The notes under the pieces are model-generated. The model did no database searches. It was not told the DNA's origin and saw only the letters and a list, made by a program, of their open reading frames with translations. 35,276 nt of DNA from Clostridia bacterium (lineage in GTDB: Bacteria; Bacillota; Clostridia; Clostridiales; Clostridiaceae), in contig RZYZ01000002.1 of the NCBI GenBank assembly GCA_009930125.1, forward strand, positions 1 to 35,276, given 5' to 3'. Position 1 is the stretch's first letter; every line of letters begins with the position of its first letter. This document shows positions 1-8,353 of this stretch, in pieces. The translations under genes were made by a program, and so were the position numbers.

Positions 1-1
1 G

Positions 2-904
2 ATGATCGTAGCCAGAACTGAAGAAGCCAGAAGAACAGCACTGGAGAAACTTCTTCCAATGCAGAAGAGGGACTTCAAGGGTATCTACAAGGCTATGGAA
101 GGACATCCTGTAACCATCAGATTCCTGGATCCACCACTACATGAATTCCTCCCAACTCAGGCAAAAGAAATCGTAGAACTGGCAGCAGAACTTAAGATTT
201 CCGTAGATGAGTTAAACGGAGTAATCACAGATCTTCATGAATTCAACCCAATGATGGGACATAGAGGTTGCAGACTTGCGATTTCTTACCCAGAAATTGC
301 AGAAATGCAGACAAGAGCAGTAATTGAAGCTGCCATCGAAGTCAATGAAGAAATGGGCTGGAATATTGTTCCAGAAATCATGATTCCACTTGTTGGAGAA
401 GTAAACGAGCTTAAGTTTGTCAAGAGCATCGTGAAAAAGACAGCGGATTCAATCATCGCTGAAAGAGGATCAGACCTTACTTACTTAGTTGGGACAATGA
501 TCGAAATTCCAAGAGCATGTGTAACAGCAGACGAAATCGCTAAGGAAGCAGATTTCTTCTCATTCGGTACAAACGACCTTACACAGATGTCCTTCGGCTT
601 CTCCAGAGATGATGCTGGAACATTCCTGAAGCATTATTACGAGAAGAAGATCTACGACTTTGATCCATTTGCAAAGCTTGACCAGACTGGTGTAGGCGAA
701 TTTGTGAAGATTGCAGTAGAAAAGGGCAGAGGCGTAAAGAACGCACTTAAGCTTGGTGTCTGTGGAGAACATGGTGGAGACCCATCATCCGTAAACTTCT
801 TCCATGACAACGGTCTTGACTATGTTTCCTGCTCCCCATTCAGAGTACCAGTTGCTAGATTAGCGGCTGCTCAGGCTGAAGTAAGAAACCCAAGAAAGAA
901 ATAG
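2..904 (+). CDS. ppdK: Pyruvate, phosphate dikinase, C-terminal part (5' end outside window)
   Basis: PpdK interconverts pyruvate + ATP + Pi with PEP + AMP + PPi in the cytoplasm. The visible 300 residues are the C-terminal PEP/pyruvate-binding TIM barrel. Family-typical stretches are RFLDPPLHEFLP near residue 40, GTMIEIPRACVTADEIA, SFGTNDLTQMSFGFSRDDAG, and the active-site segment YVSCSPFRVPVARLAAAQA with the catalytic Cys near visible residue 277. The frame is open to the left edge and the family is about 870-890 residues long, so roughly the first two thirds lie upstream, and the first Met seen is internal. It ends with TAG and is followed by a strong hairpin, so it is the last gene of its transcript. 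In anaerobes lacking a classical pyruvate kinase flux it often acts in glycolysis; that role is inferred here. Confidence 0.97.
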   Translation: MIVARTEEARRTALEKLLPMQKRDFKGIYKAMEGHPVTIRFLDPPLHEFLPTQAKEIVELAAELKISVDELNGVITDLHEFNPMMGHRGCRLAISYPEIAEMQTRAVIEAAIEVNEEMGWNIVPEIMIPLVGEVNELKFVKSIVKKTADSIIAERGSDLTYLVGTMIEIPRACVTADEIAKEADFFSFGTNDLTQMSFGFSRDDAGTFLKHYYEKKIYDFDPFAKLDQTGVGEFVKIAVEKGRGVKNALKLGVCGEHGGDPSSVNFFHDNGLDYVSCSPFRVPVARLAAAQAEVRNPRKK

Positions 905-1216
905 TAAACCTATTATCGGTTAGCATAGGACGCTATGTGTAACAGATGAAAGAATGAGGGCATCATCTTTATGATAAAGATGATGCCCTTATGTTTGTTA
1001 TAGATTGTTTCTCAATAGATGTATTCCAAGTCTGAATCATTCAGTCATTTGAAAGGCAAATGAATCTATACTGTCTGATTCTCTGCATAGATTCGGCATA
1101 AGTAAACATTTACATTTACCTATTTCATATTATTGATGTAACGATTGCATATATTGAACCAGATCTGATCTTGTTTTTTCGTTAACAGGAAACTTCAGGC
1201 AGAGTTACCTTCCATA
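905..1216. other. Intergenic stretch between ppdK and the DUF1294 gene
   Basis: Apart from the hairpin at 958-988 I see no gene, RNA motif or repeat here. The two flanking genes converge, so no promoter is expected. Confidence 0.5.
958..988 (+). terminator. Rho-independent terminator of ppdK
   Basis: A perfect 14-bp stem (958-971 with 975-988) has a 3-nt loop and is GC-rich at its base (GGGCATC...GATGCCC). A weak T-rich tail (TTATGTTTGTT) follows. It lies 53 nt after the ppdK stop. Confidence 0.8.
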
Positions 1217-1483
1217 TTATAATAAGTCATTAAACAGAACATAAAGAAGAAGATTGAGTAGAAGGATCATAGGTACGCCCAGAGTAAATTTAGAATGCTT
1301 CGTCTTATGCCTCAATACGTACATTCCAGTAAGTAAACCAATAGAGCCTCCGAGAAAACCTAGACTTAATAAAGAGGATTCGGATATTCTCCATCTGTGC
1401 TTCCTTGCGTTATTCTTATCAATATACATGATGATTAGAGAAAATAAATTGATGAATAGCATATATCCCAACAGGAAATTCAT
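1217..1483 (-). CDS. DUF1294 family small membrane protein
   Basis: This 88-residue protein has three hydrophobic segments (about 2-19, 37-57 and 70-87). The family signature is visible in order: a D-K-x-x-A-x-x-x-x-W-R-I-x-E block at about 22-35, a GGS-x-G-x-x-x-GM block, then RHKTKH-x-KF-x-x-G-x-P. These match the DUF1294 family of small inner-membrane proteins of unknown function. The length is normal for the family. A Shine-Dalgarno site (GGGAGG) lies 9 nt before the ATG. It is transcribed alone, convergent with ppdK. Function is unknown. Confidence 0.9.
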   Translation of the reverse strand: MNFLLGYMLFINLFSLIIMYIDKNNARKHRWRISESSLLSLGFLGGSIGLLTGMYVLRHKTKHSKFTLGVPMILLLNLLLYVLFNDLL

Positions 1484-1502
1484 TTTTTACAGCCTCCCGA
1501 AA

Positions 1503-1538
1503 ACATTTCAGAAAAATTGTTTTTGCATATTTATATCA
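1503..1538 (-). promoter_or_regulatory. Extended -10 promoter and CodY-box-like site before the DUF1294 gene
   Basis: On the minus strand an extended -10 (TGATATAAA, 1538-1530) lies about 47 nt before the ATG. Downstream of it, 1517-1503 reads ATTTTTCTGAAATGT, a 12/15 match to the CodY box consensus AATTTTCWGAAAATT. In DNA this AT-rich such a match can arise by chance, so CodY control is only a suggestion. Confidence 0.35.
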
Positions 1539-2059
1539 GTTTAGTGAATAATAGTAGATTTTTCAAGTACAGGCAGCAAATTTTGGTGAAGATATTCATC
1601 CAAAAAAAGTATTTTATTGAAATCATCAGAAAAATATACTGTAATTTATCAATTGATACTGTATTGGTTCCGAATAATCAATAGAATTGTAATTAAGCAA
1701 GGGTGGAATAAAGTTAAAAATACCACATTTGTGAATATAGTATAAACAAAAAGTTTCTGTTTTTCATATGTTGTGGTAAAATAAGTGTAACCTTAATTGT
1801 TTAATTAAATTGAGCCTGATATATTACATTATTGAAAATGACAACTTTCGATAAGAGTGGTGGTAGGGGCTGATCGTTATTTGAAAAGTTAATATTTATG
1901 CCTGCATTATCGAATTCGAATTTGCTAAAATTGAGCACAAGATATTTCCTCATCTTTATCTGATTGAGTGAAATGGGCGTGCTGATTATGAATTCAATTA
2001 TGAAAACGATATTATTTTAGTGCAAAATAAGGACATTATGAACTAAATTTAAAAATTAG

Positions 2060-2088
2060 TTGATAAATATGTCTATTTATAATAAAAT
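2060..2088 (+). promoter_or_regulatory. Sigma-A type promoter for the opp operon
   Basis: A -35 TTGATA (2060-2065), a 17-nt spacer and a -10 TAAAAT (2083-2088) together give a near-consensus vegetative promoter. It predicts a 5' leader of roughly 90 nt before oppA. Confidence 0.6.
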
Positions 2089-2187
2089 GAATAATATCTT
2101 CAACAACTATTAACAAATCACACATTTGGTTTTCAGTCGCTGGCAACAACGACTTAAAATAAAAGATTATTCAAGGAGGAAGAAAGA

Positions 2188-3948
2188 ATGACAAAAAAGA
2201 GAATAGGCTTAATGCTTGCACTTACACTGGCAATGTCCGTTGTATTTACAGCATGTAGTCCTAAAGCAGAGGATCCTGCAGAGACACCTGCAGAAACTCC
2301 AGGACAAGAAGAACCTGCTGAAGGCGAAGAACCAGAAGAAGAACCTGCTGCTGAACCATCAGGTACACTGAAAGTTGGTATCACTGAAGCATCAGGTAAC
2401 TTCAACCCATTATACTATTCATCATCTTATGATGGATATGTAGTAGACCTTGTTTTTGAAGGACTAGCTACACTGAACTTTGAAGGTGACGAATACGAGC
2501 CAGTAGTGGCTAAGGATTGGACTGTCTCCGAAGATGGTAAGACAATCACATTCAACCTTAGAGAAGACGTAGTATTCTCAGACGGTACACCACTTACTGC
2601 TAACGACGTAGTATTCACATATAAGGTTTTAGCTGACCCATCCTACTCAGGTAGATACGGTTCAGTAGTAAAGGACCTTGAAGGTTACGAAGCATATTCA
2701 GCTGGTGAAACAGAAGAATTTGTTGGTGTTGTTGCGGAAGACGACTATACAGTAACATTCAACTTTGCTGATGGTAAGAGAACAAACTTCGCAAACACAA
2801 CAATGGCTATCATGCCTGAAGCTTACTATGGCGCTGGATTCACAGTTGGTGACACATCCGGAGTTGAAGCTTTATCAGCAGAACCTGTTGGATCAGGTCC
2901 ATACAAGCTTGATACATATTCAGAAGCACAGTTCATTTTCTTGACAAGAAATGAAAATTACAAGGGCGAAGGCTACATGATCAAGGAAATCCTTCTTCAG
3001 TTCGTAGACCAGTCCACAGATATCGTTCAGTTAATGAACGGTGAAGTAGATCTACTTGCTGGTGTTATCGAACCTGCTAAGATCAAGGAAGCTAGAGACG
3101 GTGGATACTCCATCAACGAATATCCAAGATCAGGTTACGGATACATCAACTTCAATACAGAAGCAGGACCTACTGCTGAAGTTCCAGTTAGACAGGCTCT
3201 TACATATGCATTCGACACAGAAGCATTTGTAAACAGCTACTACAAAGATCCTGATACAGGATTAGTTCTTGCATCAACACAGAACCACCCATTCTCACAG
3301 GTATCATGGGTAATGAGTGATGCACTGGTTGACTCACTGATCGACTACTCCTATGACATCGAAAAGGCTAAGTCAATTCTTGACGAAGCTGGCTGGGTTG
3401 TAAATGGCGATTTCAGAGAAAAAGATGGACAGGTTCTTGAACTTAACATCGCTGCAATGCCAGAACATGACATTCTTGCAACTCTTATCCCAATGTGGGA
3501 AAAATCATGGGGCGAAGAACTTAACATTAAGCTTAACGTTTCATACCTAGAGTTCAACACAATTCTTGACTATGTAATCTACGATTCAGATGCTAATGTT
3601 GACAAGTGGAGCTTGTTCTTCCTGGCAACATCCATCACATCTGCTGACCCAGACTCCATCTACACTCAGTTCCACTCAAATGATGTAGGTGCTGGTAAGG
3701 ACAACACATCAAGATACAGCAATCCTGAAGTTGACAGACTTCTTGATGAAGCTAGAGCTATAATGGATCCAGAAGAAGCTAAGCCACTATACGCTGAAGT
3801 TGTTAAGATTCTGAACGAAGAAATGCCTAAGGTTGTTGTTTATGCTAACACATACTTCGATCTTTACAATTCAAAGGTTAAGGATTTCAAAACAAGCTCA
3901 CTATATGGTTGGGTAAAAGCTGTTAAGGATGCTTATATCGAAGAATAA
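2188..3948 (+). CDS. oppA: Oligopeptide ABC transporter, substrate-binding lipoprotein
   Basis: This extracytoplasmic receptor captures peptides and hands them to OppBC. The 586-residue protein begins with a lipoprotein signal: KKR, a hydrophobic stretch, then FTAC with the lipidated Cys at 23. A very acidic Pro/Glu-rich linker (about 24-58) follows, and then the SBP_bac_5 fold starting at TLKVGITEASGNFNPLYYS. The family landmark VAKDWTVSEDGKTITFNLREDV-type segment lies near residues 108-130. Start choice is secure: AGGAGG (2174-2179) lies 8 nt before the ATG. It heads the operon and is separated from oppB by a terminator-like hairpin. The exact ligand (oligopeptide, dipeptide or another solute) cannot be read from sequence; DppA is the main alternative name. 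Confidence 0.93.
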   Translation: MTKKRIGLMLALTLAMSVVFTACSPKAEDPAETPAETPGQEEPAEGEEPEEEPAAEPSGTLKVGITEASGNFNPLYYSSSYDGYVVDLVFEGLATLNFEGDEYEPVVAKDWTVSEDGKTITFNLREDVVFSDGTPLTANDVVFTYKVLADPSYSGRYGSVVKDLEGYEAYSAGETEEFVGVVAEDDYTVTFNFADGKRTNFANTTMAIMPEAYYGAGFTVGDTSGVEALSAEPVGSGPYKLDTYSEAQFIFLTRNENYKGEGYMIKEILLQFVDQSTDIVQLMNGEVDLLAGVIEPAKIKEARDGGYSINEYPRSGYGYINFNTEAGPTAEVPVRQALTYAFDTEAFVNSYYKDPDTGLVLASTQNHPFSQVSWVMSDALVDSLIDYSYDIEKAKSILDEAGWVVNGDFREKDGQVLELNIAAMPEHDILATLIPMWEKSWGEELNIKLNVSYLEFNTILDYVIYDSDANVDKWSLFFLATSITSADPDSIYTQFHSNDVGAGKDNTSRYSNPEVDRLLDEARAIMDPEEAKPLYAEVVKILNEEMPKVVVYANTYFDLYNSKVKDFKTSSLYGWVKAVKDAYIEE

Positions 3949-3974
3949 CAAGTGAATTCAATTTCATAAAAATT

Positions 3975-3999
3975 AAGGCAGTCTGTTGAGGACTGCCTT
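3975..3999 (+). terminator. Intra-operon hairpin between oppA and oppB
   Basis: A 9-bp perfect stem (AAGGCAGTC 3975-3983 with GACTGCCTT 3991-3999) has a 7-nt loop and is followed by TCTACTAC rather than a long T-run. It looks like a partial terminator or mRNA-stabilising stem, which would make oppA mRNA exceed that of the membrane and ATPase genes. Confidence 0.6.
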
Positions 4000-4038
4000 T
4001 CTACTACTAAATATATAGGAGCTATGGGGAGTGAAATA

Positions 4039-5016
4039 ATGTTAAAATATATAGCAAGGAGACTGCTGCATTTGATTCCTGTAATGATCGTTATATCCAT
4101 AGCGATATACGGTATTATGGAACTCATGCCAGGGGACGCAGTCCAGGCCTATTTGGGTGTTGGATCAGGTGTTTCCGTTGAGCAGCAACAACAGATAAAA
4201 GAACAGCTTGGATTAGATGGTAATATTGTTGAAAGATATTTCAATTGGTTAGGTAGAACACTTCAGGGAGACTTTGGTAGATCCATACTGAAGAGAGCAC
4301 CAGTATCAGAAATCATTGGTGAGAGTGTCTGGAATACGTTCCTGATCAATTTCTTCGGAATGATCTTCGGGTTTGGAATCTCTATACCAGTTGGCATTAA
4401 GTCAGCAGTAAATAAATACAGCAAATTCGATAATTTCTGGACGGTATTTTCACTACTTGGTGTTTCCATGCCTTCCTTCTTCTTTGCGATGATTCTTATA
4501 TTCTTTGTAGGTATACCTCTGGGACTACCACTGACGCTGATGCGTGATCCAATGAGTGTAGTAAGAGGATATCCAAGCCTATGGGCCGAAATTGTGGATG
4601 TGGGCAGACATATGATCATGCCGCTTATCGTTCTTACAATCTCATCTCTTGCAAGCTTAACAAGATATGTAAGAAATGCAACGCTGGAAGTAATCAATCA
4701 GGATTATATCCGAACTGCAAGATCAAAGGGTCTTTCAGAGAAGGTTGTAATTTACAAGCATGCATTCAGAAATGCTCTTTTACCTATTGTTACATTACTC
4801 GGCAGCTGGATTCCTTCATTATTTGGTGGTTCACTGATTCTCGAAACTATTTTCAAATGGCCAGGAATCGGTAATACACTTCATGAAGCTATTTTCAAGC
4901 AGGATACTTCACTGGTTATGGCGATCAATATATTCTACGCAATGCTCATGCTTGCTGGTAACTTACTGGCAGACATCAGTTACGCGCTTGTTGACCCTAG
5001 AGTCAAGGTTAGTTAG
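4039..5016 (+). CDS. oppB: Oligopeptide ABC transporter permease
   Basis: This is one of the two membrane subunits forming the peptide channel. The product is about 325 residues with six predicted membrane segments; the first is LHLIPVMIVISIAIYGIM. The EAA loop that contacts the ATPases reads YIRTARSKGLSEKVVIYKHA followed by FRNALLPIV. The C-terminus (LLADISYALVDPRVKVS) is typical of OppB/DppB. An ATG at 4024 is in frame, but only 2 nt separate it from its AGGAG. The ATG at 4039 has GGGGAG at a 7-nt spacing and gives the usual N-terminus MLKYIARRLL, so I chose 4039. oppC follows after 11 nt. Confidence 0.94.
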   Translation: MLKYIARRLLHLIPVMIVISIAIYGIMELMPGDAVQAYLGVGSGVSVEQQQQIKEQLGLDGNIVERYFNWLGRTLQGDFGRSILKRAPVSEIIGESVWNTFLINFFGMIFGFGISIPVGIKSAVNKYSKFDNFWTVFSLLGVSMPSFFFAMILIFFVGIPLGLPLTLMRDPMSVVRGYPSLWAEIVDVGRHMIMPLIVLTISSLASLTRYVRNATLEVINQDYIRTARSKGLSEKVVIYKHAFRNALLPIVTLLGSWIPSLFGGSLILETIFKWPGIGNTLHEAIFKQDTSLVMAINIFYAMLMLAGNLLADISYALVDPRVKVS

Positions 5017-5027
5017 GAGGTTTTAAT

Positions 5028-5936
5028 ATGGAAGATAAGAAAAAGGCCTATGAAAAAACCCAAGCTACCAATATTGTAGGGCCATGGAGAATAGCTTGGG
5101 ACCGATTCAGAAGAAATAAGACTGCCATGTTTGGTGCAATCTTATTCATCATAATTGTACTGATGTGCATCTTTGTTCCGATTTTTTCTAGATTCAGTAT
5201 AAATGACTTTATTCTGGATCAGAAGAAACTCCCGCCTTCATCAGAATACTGGCTGGGAACAGATGAACAGGGTAGAGACGTATTCTTGAGACTCTTCCTG
5301 GGAGGAAGAACATCACTTATGGTTGGAGCCATTGCTGCAGGGTTTACTGTGGTTATAGGTGCTACCGTTGGTGGCATAGCTGGTTACTATGGTGGCTGGG
5401 TAGACAATCTGCTGATGAGATTTGCGGAAATCGTCTATTCCATTCCATTTACACCTACAGTTATTACAATTTCAGGTGCACTGATGTGGGTAGATTCAAA
5501 ATACAAGATGTATCTTGTTATGTTCCTTATCGGTATTCTGAGCTGGCCAGGTCTAGCTAGAATGGTTAGAGGACAGATCCTATCATTGAGAGAACAGGAA
5601 TTCATGCAAGCTGCGGAGATTCTAGGTCTTTCTACCAGATCAAGAATCGCAAGACATCTGCTGCCAAACACATTTGCTTACATCATTGTAAGTGCAACAC
5701 TGGGTATGGCTGGCGCAATTCTTACTGAAGCGAGCTTATCCTACCTGGGGCTTGGTGTAACACCACCAACACCTACTTGGGGTAACATGATTGAAAGAGC
5801 CAGAAATTCTGATGTATTCAGAAATATGCAGTGGCTTTGGGTACCGCCCGGTATCATGATCATGCTGACAGTTTTAAGTATAAATCTGCTTGGAGAAGGG
5901 CTGAGAGATGCCGTTGATCCAAAGGAAATTAGGTAG
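5028..5936 (+). CDS. oppC: Oligopeptide ABC transporter permease
   Basis: This is the second membrane subunit of the peptide importer. Its 302 residues include the N-terminal cytoplasmic stretch typical of OppC/DppC (PWRIAWDRFRRNKTAMFGA), a first membrane helix, the extracellular segment with YWLGTDEQGRDVFLRLFLGG, then five more helices. The EAA loop lies around REQEFMQAAEILGLSTRSRI. The C-terminus NLLGEGLRDAVDPKEIR is diagnostic of the subfamily. AGGAGG (5015-5020) overlaps the oppB stop and lies 7 nt before the ATG, so translation is probably coupled. Confidence 0.95.
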   Translation: MEDKKKAYEKTQATNIVGPWRIAWDRFRRNKTAMFGAILFIIIVLMCIFVPIFSRFSINDFILDQKKLPPSSEYWLGTDEQGRDVFLRLFLGGRTSLMVGAIAAGFTVVIGATVGGIAGYYGGWVDNLLMRFAEIVYSIPFTPTVITISGALMWVDSKYKMYLVMFLIGILSWPGLARMVRGQILSLREQEFMQAAEILGLSTRSRIARHLLPNTFAYIIVSATLGMAGAILTEASLSYLGLGVTPPTPTWGNMIERARNSDVFRNMQWLWVPPGIMIMLTVLSINLLGEGLRDAVDPKEIR

Positions 5937-5944
5937 GGTTGATT

Positions 5945-6928
5945 ATGAAAAAAGTATTAGAAGTAAAGAACCTTAAAACACACTTCAACACAGATAAAGG
6001 TGTGGTTAAGGCTGTAGATGGTGTAACCTTCGACCTTACAGAAGGAAAGACACTTGGCGTTGTTGGTGAGTCAGGCTGTGGTAAGAGCATCACTGCGATG
6101 AGTGTAATGAGACTAATAGACAGAAACGGTAGTATTGTTGATGGTTCCATCATGTACGATGGACGAGATCTGGCTAAGATAAAAATGGACGAGATGAGAA
6201 AAATCAGGGGAAATGACATATCCATCATTTTCCAGGAACCTATGACCTCATTGAACCCCGTATTCAGAATCGGTGATCAGATCGTGGAAGCCATTAAGCT
6301 TCACCAGGATTTATCAAAGGAAGAAGCCCATGACAAAGCCGTTAACATGCTGAAACTCGTAGGAATTCCTCGTGCGGAAAGAGTGGTTTACGACTATCCT
6401 CATCAGCTTTCCGGTGGTATGAGACAGAGAGCCATGATTGCTATGGCCCTTGCCTGCGATCCTAAGATTCTAATCGCAGATGAACCTACAACTGCTCTGG
6501 ATGTAACCATTCAGGCGCAGATTCTGGCGCTGATGAACGATCTAAAGGAAAAGATGAATACAGCAATCATGCTGATCACTCATGACCTTGGAGTAGTAGC
6601 TCAGATGGCAGACGATGTCATCGTCATGTATTCTGGAAAAGTTGTGGAATCAGCTGAAGTCAAGGAACTGTATGCCAATCCTAAGCATCCGTACACACAG
6701 GGTCTTCTGGACTCCATTCCTGATGTCAAATCTGAAAAGAAGAGACTGAACAGTATTGAAGGTGTTGTACCTAATCCAATGGAACTTCCTAAGGGCTGCT
6801 ATTTTGCACCAAGATGTAAGTTTGCCATGGACAAGTGCTGGGAACAGGAACCTGGTGTATATTTCATAGATAAAGAAAGAAATGGCGAGAACCATAAGGT
6901 GAAGTGTTTCTTGTATGAAGGAAATTAG
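5945..6928 (+). CDS. oppD: Oligopeptide ABC transporter ATP-binding protein
   Basis: This is a cytoplasmic ATPase subunit of the importer. It has Walker A GESGCGKS, Q-loop FQEPMTSLNP, signature LSGGMRQR, Walker B ILIADEPTTALD and the H-loop in LITHDLGVV. The C-terminal oligo_HPY segment contains the GCYFAPRCKFAMDKCW motif; in related Opp/Dpp ATPases such Cys residues can bind an Fe-S cluster. A TTG at 5939 is in frame, but the ATG at 5945 is better placed behind AGGTAGGG, so the protein is about 327 residues. It begins 8 nt after the oppC stop. It forms a heterodimer with OppF. Confidence 0.95.
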   Translation: MKKVLEVKNLKTHFNTDKGVVKAVDGVTFDLTEGKTLGVVGESGCGKSITAMSVMRLIDRNGSIVDGSIMYDGRDLAKIKMDEMRKIRGNDISIIFQEPMTSLNPVFRIGDQIVEAIKLHQDLSKEEAHDKAVNMLKLVGIPRAERVVYDYPHQLSGGMRQRAMIAMALACDPKILIADEPTTALDVTIQAQILALMNDLKEKMNTAIMLITHDLGVVAQMADDVIVMYSGKVVESAEVKELYANPKHPYTQGLLDSIPDVKSEKKRLNSIEGVVPNPMELPKGCYFAPRCKFAMDKCWEQEPGVYFIDKERNGENHKVKCFLYEGN

Positions 6929-6937
6929 GAGGGAAGT

Positions 6938-7945
6938 ATGAACGAGAATAATAGAATTTTACTTGAAGTCAATGATGTAAAGAAATATTTCCCTGTTAAA
7001 GGTGGTCTCTTCACAAAGAAAACATATGTCAAAGCGGTTGATGGAGTCTCCTTTAAACTGAAAGAAGGGGAGACCATCGGACTGGTTGGTGAATCAGGAT
7101 GTGGTAAATCCACACTGGGAAGAACCATCGTGAGACTATATGAGCCAACAGCTGGAGATATCATATATCACGGCAAGGAGATCGATGGGGACATATCCAC
7201 TTTAAAGGGTGATAAGCTGAAAGCACTGAGACGTGAAATGCAGCTGATTTTCCAGGATCCATACAGCTCACTGAACCCAAGAATGAACGTAAGTAATATT
7301 GTTGGTGAGTCACTGCTTTCACATAATCTTGTGAAACCAGGGGCAGAATACAAAGACAGAGTAATGGAAATCATAGAAATGTGTGGTCTTTCTCCATACC
7401 ATATCTACAGATATCCGCATCAGTTCTCTGGTGGACAGAGACAGAGAATCGGTATTGCCAGAGCACTTGCGCTGAATCCTGATTTTGTTGTGGCAGATGA
7501 ACCTGTATCCGCACTGGATGTATCCATTCAGTCACAGATTCTGAACCTCATGATGGATCTGCAGGAAAAGATGGGTCTATCCTATCTCTTCATTTCGCAT
7601 GACTTAAGCGTTGTTAAACACATCAGTAACAGAATCGGTGTTATGTATCTTGGCTCACTGGTTGAACTGGCTGGTAAACATGAACTCTATGATACACCAG
7701 CTCACCCATATACAAGAGCCTTGCTGGCTGCTATACCTGTTCCAGATCCTACTCACTTAAGAAAAATGGAGCCAATCATAGGAGAATTGCCAAGTAATAT
7801 CAATACTCCACCAGGATGTAAGTTCCATACAAGATGTCCTTATGCCAAGGATATCTGTAAAGAGGAAATTCCTATACTTAGAGAGTATGATCCAGCTGGA
7901 CATCCAGAGCACTTTGTAGCATGTCATTTTGCTGGAGAAATATAA
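6938..7945 (+). CDS. oppF: Oligopeptide ABC transporter ATP-binding protein
   Basis: This is the second ATPase of the importer, 335 residues. It has Walker A GESGCGKST, Q-loop FQDPYSSLNPRM, signature FSGGQRQR (first residue Phe instead of Leu, common in OppF), Walker B FVVADEPVSALD and H-loop SHDLSVV. The C-terminal oligo_HPY region carries GCKFHTRCPYAKDIC. The KGGLFTKKTYVKAVDGVSF N-terminus is characteristic of OppF/DppF rather than OppD. AGGAGG precedes the ATG, and the gap from oppD is 9 nt. Confidence 0.95.
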   Translation: MNENNRILLEVNDVKKYFPVKGGLFTKKTYVKAVDGVSFKLKEGETIGLVGESGCGKSTLGRTIVRLYEPTAGDIIYHGKEIDGDISTLKGDKLKALRREMQLIFQDPYSSLNPRMNVSNIVGESLLSHNLVKPGAEYKDRVMEIIEMCGLSPYHIYRYPHQFSGGQRQRIGIARALALNPDFVVADEPVSALDVSIQSQILNLMMDLQEKMGLSYLFISHDLSVVKHISNRIGVMYLGSLVELAGKHELYDTPAHPYTRALLAAIPVPDPTHLRKMEPIIGELPSNINTPPGCKFHTRCPYAKDICKEEIPILREYDPAGHPEHFVACHFAGEI

Positions 7946-7988
7946 CTAAAGAATTAATATGATCATATTCAAAGAAGGAGGGATAATA

Positions 7989-8168
7989 ATGAATATTTTT
8001 GGAAGCAAACATCGTTACGACGATGTGAAACCAGATATGGATGCTGATGTTGAACTGGAAAAGTTTGATGCCATGGCTCTTGCGATGGCAATGGCTTCCT
8101 ATGTATTTCCAGTCATACTTGGAATCTTTGGATTCTTTGCCCTTCTGACTTGGATAGTATTCCGTTAA
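7989..8168 (+). CDS. 59-residue single-span membrane protein at the end of the opp operon
   Basis: I do not recognise this protein. From the ATG at 7989 (GGAGG 7 nt upstream) it has a charged N-terminal half of about 30 residues rich in Asp, Lys and Glu. A run of alternating Ala and Met (MALAMAMA) follows, then one hydrophobic segment of about 22 residues ending at the C-terminus (WIVFR). An upstream in-frame ATG at 7959 has no usable ribosome site. It starts 43 nt after oppF and precedes the operon terminator, so it is probably co-transcribed. A role as an accessory or regulator of the transporter is only a guess from position. Confidence 0.75.
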   Translation: MNIFGSKHRYDDVKPDMDADVELEKFDAMALAMAMASYVFPVILGIFGFFALLTWIVFR

Positions 8169-8176
8169 TTATTGAG

Positions 8177-8216
8177 AAAGCACTTGTTGTAGCTTACTAT
8201 GACAGGTGCTTTTTTT
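8177..8216 (+). terminator. Terminator of the opp operon
   Basis: An AAAGCACTTGT / ACAGGTGCTTT stem (one G-U pair) with a 14-nt loop is followed immediately by a seven-base T-run. It is a standard intrinsic terminator 8 nt after the small membrane protein gene. Confidence 0.9.
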
Positions 8217-8353
8217 GTGTTGTAAATCATTCTGAAGAGAACTGGAATAATAAAACAAATCAATAATATAATATAATTATGATATATATAAGAAAACTGT
8301 AATTAAAGGATTCGAGAAAGATTTGTAGAATAATATAATTAGGAGGTGGAACT

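Larger units (their letters stand above)
1484..2187. other. Long AT-rich intergenic region between divergent DUF1294 and opp genes
   Basis: About 700 bp with no ORF that has a convincing ribosome binding site. It holds the promoter for the DUF1294 gene on the left and the opp promoter near 2060-2088 on the right. A second CodY-box-like sequence (12/15) sits at 1621-1635. I see no T-box, riboswitch or tRNA. Confidence 0.5.

Noticed and set aside
8231-8340. Tandem TATAAT sequences (8267-8277) and TATAAT at 8334 as a dgt promoter
   Set aside because: No acceptable -35 is found for the first pair, and the last would start transcription inside the ribosome site; the region is too AT-rich to choose.
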